Assembly: GCA_020426325.1 (NCBI GenBank)
Contig: JAGQQG010000005.1
Span: 1-64,000, forward strand
Direction: 5' to 3'
From: Planctomycetaceae bacterium
GTDB lineage: Bacteria; Planctomycetota; Planctomycetia; Planctomycetales; Planctomycetaceae
Length of the DNA: 64,000 bases
The position numbers were made by a program, and so were the translations under genes. Below the pieces are notes generated by a model that saw only the letters and a list, made by a program, of their open reading frames with translations, was not told where the DNA came from and searched no databases. Positions 62,668 to 64,000 of the stretch are shown here, piece after piece (position 1 is the first letter of the stretch; each line of letters opens with the position of its first letter).

Positions 62668-64000
62668 TCATCCTCTGCGATAGATCTCGACAACTGGATC
62701 GAATTGGACTTCCTCGTCGAGCGGGAAGATGGGTCTCGTGCAGTTCCTGTGTCCCAGACTCTTGAGATTGGCACTTGTTGAACCCGGTGCGTCGACGTTG
62801 ATCAACTTCGCACACCAGTTTGCGAACATCTGCGGTTCACAGTGAGGTGATTTGACGACGACCAGATCGAAGTGTTTTGGATTCAGTCCGTTGGCGAAGA
62901 ACCATGAGCGGTCGAACAGGCTGACCGGTCTTGTGCCGACGACGATGGTGAGGTTGTCGGCCTCCAGGACGGCTGTGTGGCCGGAGTCCCAGCTCCAGCC
63001 GAACGATTCACTTTGAAACCGGCCATCGAAGAGCGACCGGACACGTGCCTCAATCTCCAACGGTTGGAACCGACCCGGATCGAGCGCCCCGCCGACCGGT
63101 GTACGGATCGTCGCGCCAATTCCGACCTGCATCGCCTTTGTGACCGCAGCCGGGTCCACGATGGGAGTCAGTAAATGCCCACGATACCCTTGCCTGACCG
63201 CTTCACGCAGAATCGCATTACTGTCCCCCGACGCTCCCGAACTGGTGGCATCTGCGGCATCCATCATGACCACGGTTCCCGACGTGACCCCGGCTGCCTG
63301 ACGGACGGCCTCATCGAGACTCGTCAGCGGAACCTGCATCTTCTCGTGATGCTTCCAGAAGCGGTTTGCCAGCTCCAAGGCGTGTTCACGTGCAGTCGTC
63401 TCATCGCCATTCATGACAGCAAAGCTGTTTGTCCGCAGTTCCGGAACATCAGTGAAGGGGTTCCCCCACATCACCCCTGCCGAGAGCCCCGAGTCACTCG
63501 CTTCGATGGCCCGTGCCAGCTGAATGCACTCGGAGATCGCTCCCGTCTTGGTGATCAACTCATCACCACGGACGAGAGCCGGGATCTTCACGCGTGCGGT
63601 CACCGGGCGAACCTGTCCGGAGGCGATCTTCAACAGGAGGCGGGCTGACCGTGCTCCGGTTTCGAAGAAGTCAACGTGAGGATAGGTGTGATACGACACA
63701 ATCGCATCACTGTGCTGCAACATCCGATCTGTGAGAACTCCGTGCAGATCGAGTGAGACGACAATCGGGATCTCCTCACCGAGAATCCGTCGTGCTTCCT
63801 GAAGGAGAAATCCTTCCGGGTCGTGCTCGTTCTCCGCCTGCATGGCCCCGTGGAGAGAGAAGTACGCTGCATCAACTCGCCCGGCGTCTTCCAGCGAGCC
63901 TAAGAGATCACCGACGAGCCGATCGAAGCTGTCAGCAGCAAGGACTCCGCCGGAGGTGTTCGCACTGGCTGCAAACGTCGGCACCAGTTCCACTCCCTCG
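62668..64000 (-). CDS. M81 family metallopeptidase (MlrC-like), 5' end beyond the window
   Basis: Partial: the reading frame is open to the right edge (position 64000, minus strand) and the N-terminus is missing. The visible 443 or so residues include VDAAYFSLHGAMQAENEHDPEG, VSLDLHGVLTDRM, VSYHTYPHVDFFETG (zinc-ligand His and Asp residues) and MMDAADATSSGASGDSNAIL. These match MlrC/M81 peptidases, named for microcystinase but widespread as general amidohydrolase-like enzymes. Substrate unknown. The GTG at 63993 is an internal Val codon, not the true start. Convergent with the sulfatase-hydrolase gene, 12 bases apart. Confidence 0.9.
   Translation of the reverse strand, partial: EGVELVPTFAASANTSGGVLAADSFDRLVGDLLGSLEDAGRVDAAYFSLHGAMQAENEHDPEGFLLQEARRILGEEIPIVVSLDLHGVLTDRMLQHSDAIVSYHTYPHVDFFETGARSARLLLKIASGQVRPVTARVKIPALVRGDELITKTGAISECIQLARAIEASDSGLSAGVMWGNPFTDVPELRTNSFAVMNGDETTAREHALELANRFWKHHEKMQVPLTSLDEAVRQAAGVTSGTVVMMDAADATSSGASGDSNAILREAVRQGYRGHLLTPIVDPAAVTKAMQVGIGATIRTPVGGALDPGRFQPLEIEARVRSLFDGRFQSESFGWSWDSGHTAVLEADNLTIVVGTRPVSLFDRSWFFANGLNPKHFDLVVVKSPHCEPQMFANWCAKLINVDAPGSTSANLKSLGHRNCTRPIFPLDEEVQFDPVVEIYRRG

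Overview
The window looks like a piece of a planctomycete chromosome, probably family Planctomycetaceae or a close relative (for example Gimesia- or Rubinisphaera-like). This is an inference from gene families: a DUF1559 pseudopilin with the H-X9-DG signature, an HYExAFE protein, tandem DUF1080 domains, a giant LEPR-xLL-type beta-helix protein, an ECF sigma factor with a membrane-spanning C-terminal extension, sulfatases, an M81 peptidase, and a copy of the 'DGRGSV' inverted repeat. There are 48 supported protein genes and no rRNA, tRNA, CRISPR array or insertion sequence. The gene at the right edge is cut by the window end.

Left part (1-16.8 kb): a secreted esterase, an HYExAFE protein with nuclease-like residues, a small membrane protein and a short-chain dehydrogenase. 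Next is a divergent cluster: a lipoprotein joining a 5'-nucleotidase-like domain to a tetraheme cytochrome reads left, while an exported Cys-containing membrane-anchored protein, an FtsX-type permease and its ATPase read right as an operon. A membrane-anchored FecR-like/HEAT-like protein follows, then a 2044-residue beta-helix surface protein that ends at a clear intrinsic terminator.

Middle part (17-35 kb): an SRPBCC protein, the peptidoglycan pair murC-murB, a DUF6580 membrane protein, and a DUF1559 pseudopilin whose leader holds a well-conserved cobalamin riboswitch read from the minus strand. Surface polysaccharide genes follow (flippase, sulfotransferase, sugar transferase), interleaved with mnmA, a DUF1080 protein, an atypical Nramp-like transporter, a Gfo/Idh/MocA oxidoreductase, a ketosynthase homologue without its catalytic Cys, and an ECF sigma/anti-sigma pair whose anti-sigma factor carries a CxxCH motif.

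Right part (36-64 kb): a protease-transglutaminase-like-TPR fusion, an Obg/DRG-type GTPase with TGS domain, a rhomboid protease and an M16 peptidase. Then comes a four-gene minus-strand run (conserved unknown, SNF2 helicase, AAA ATPase, DUF3226 TOPRIM-like protein) that resembles a defence-type module. After it lie a phenylacetate-CoA ligase-like enzyme, a large ECF sigma factor, a PIN/TRAM protein, a ComEA-like protein, an SDR-glycosyltransferase pair, a lipoprotein thioredoxin, an NHL-repeat protein, an esterase, a class V aminotransferase, a sulfatase-hydrolase fusion and the partial M81 peptidase.

The most interesting observation is the B12 riboswitch in front of a DUF1559 pseudopilin with a DUF6580 putative transporter downstream. 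It suggests an undescribed corrinoid capture and uptake route in an organism group where a BtuB-type route is not evident here. All family assignments come from reading motifs by eye; no database search was run.
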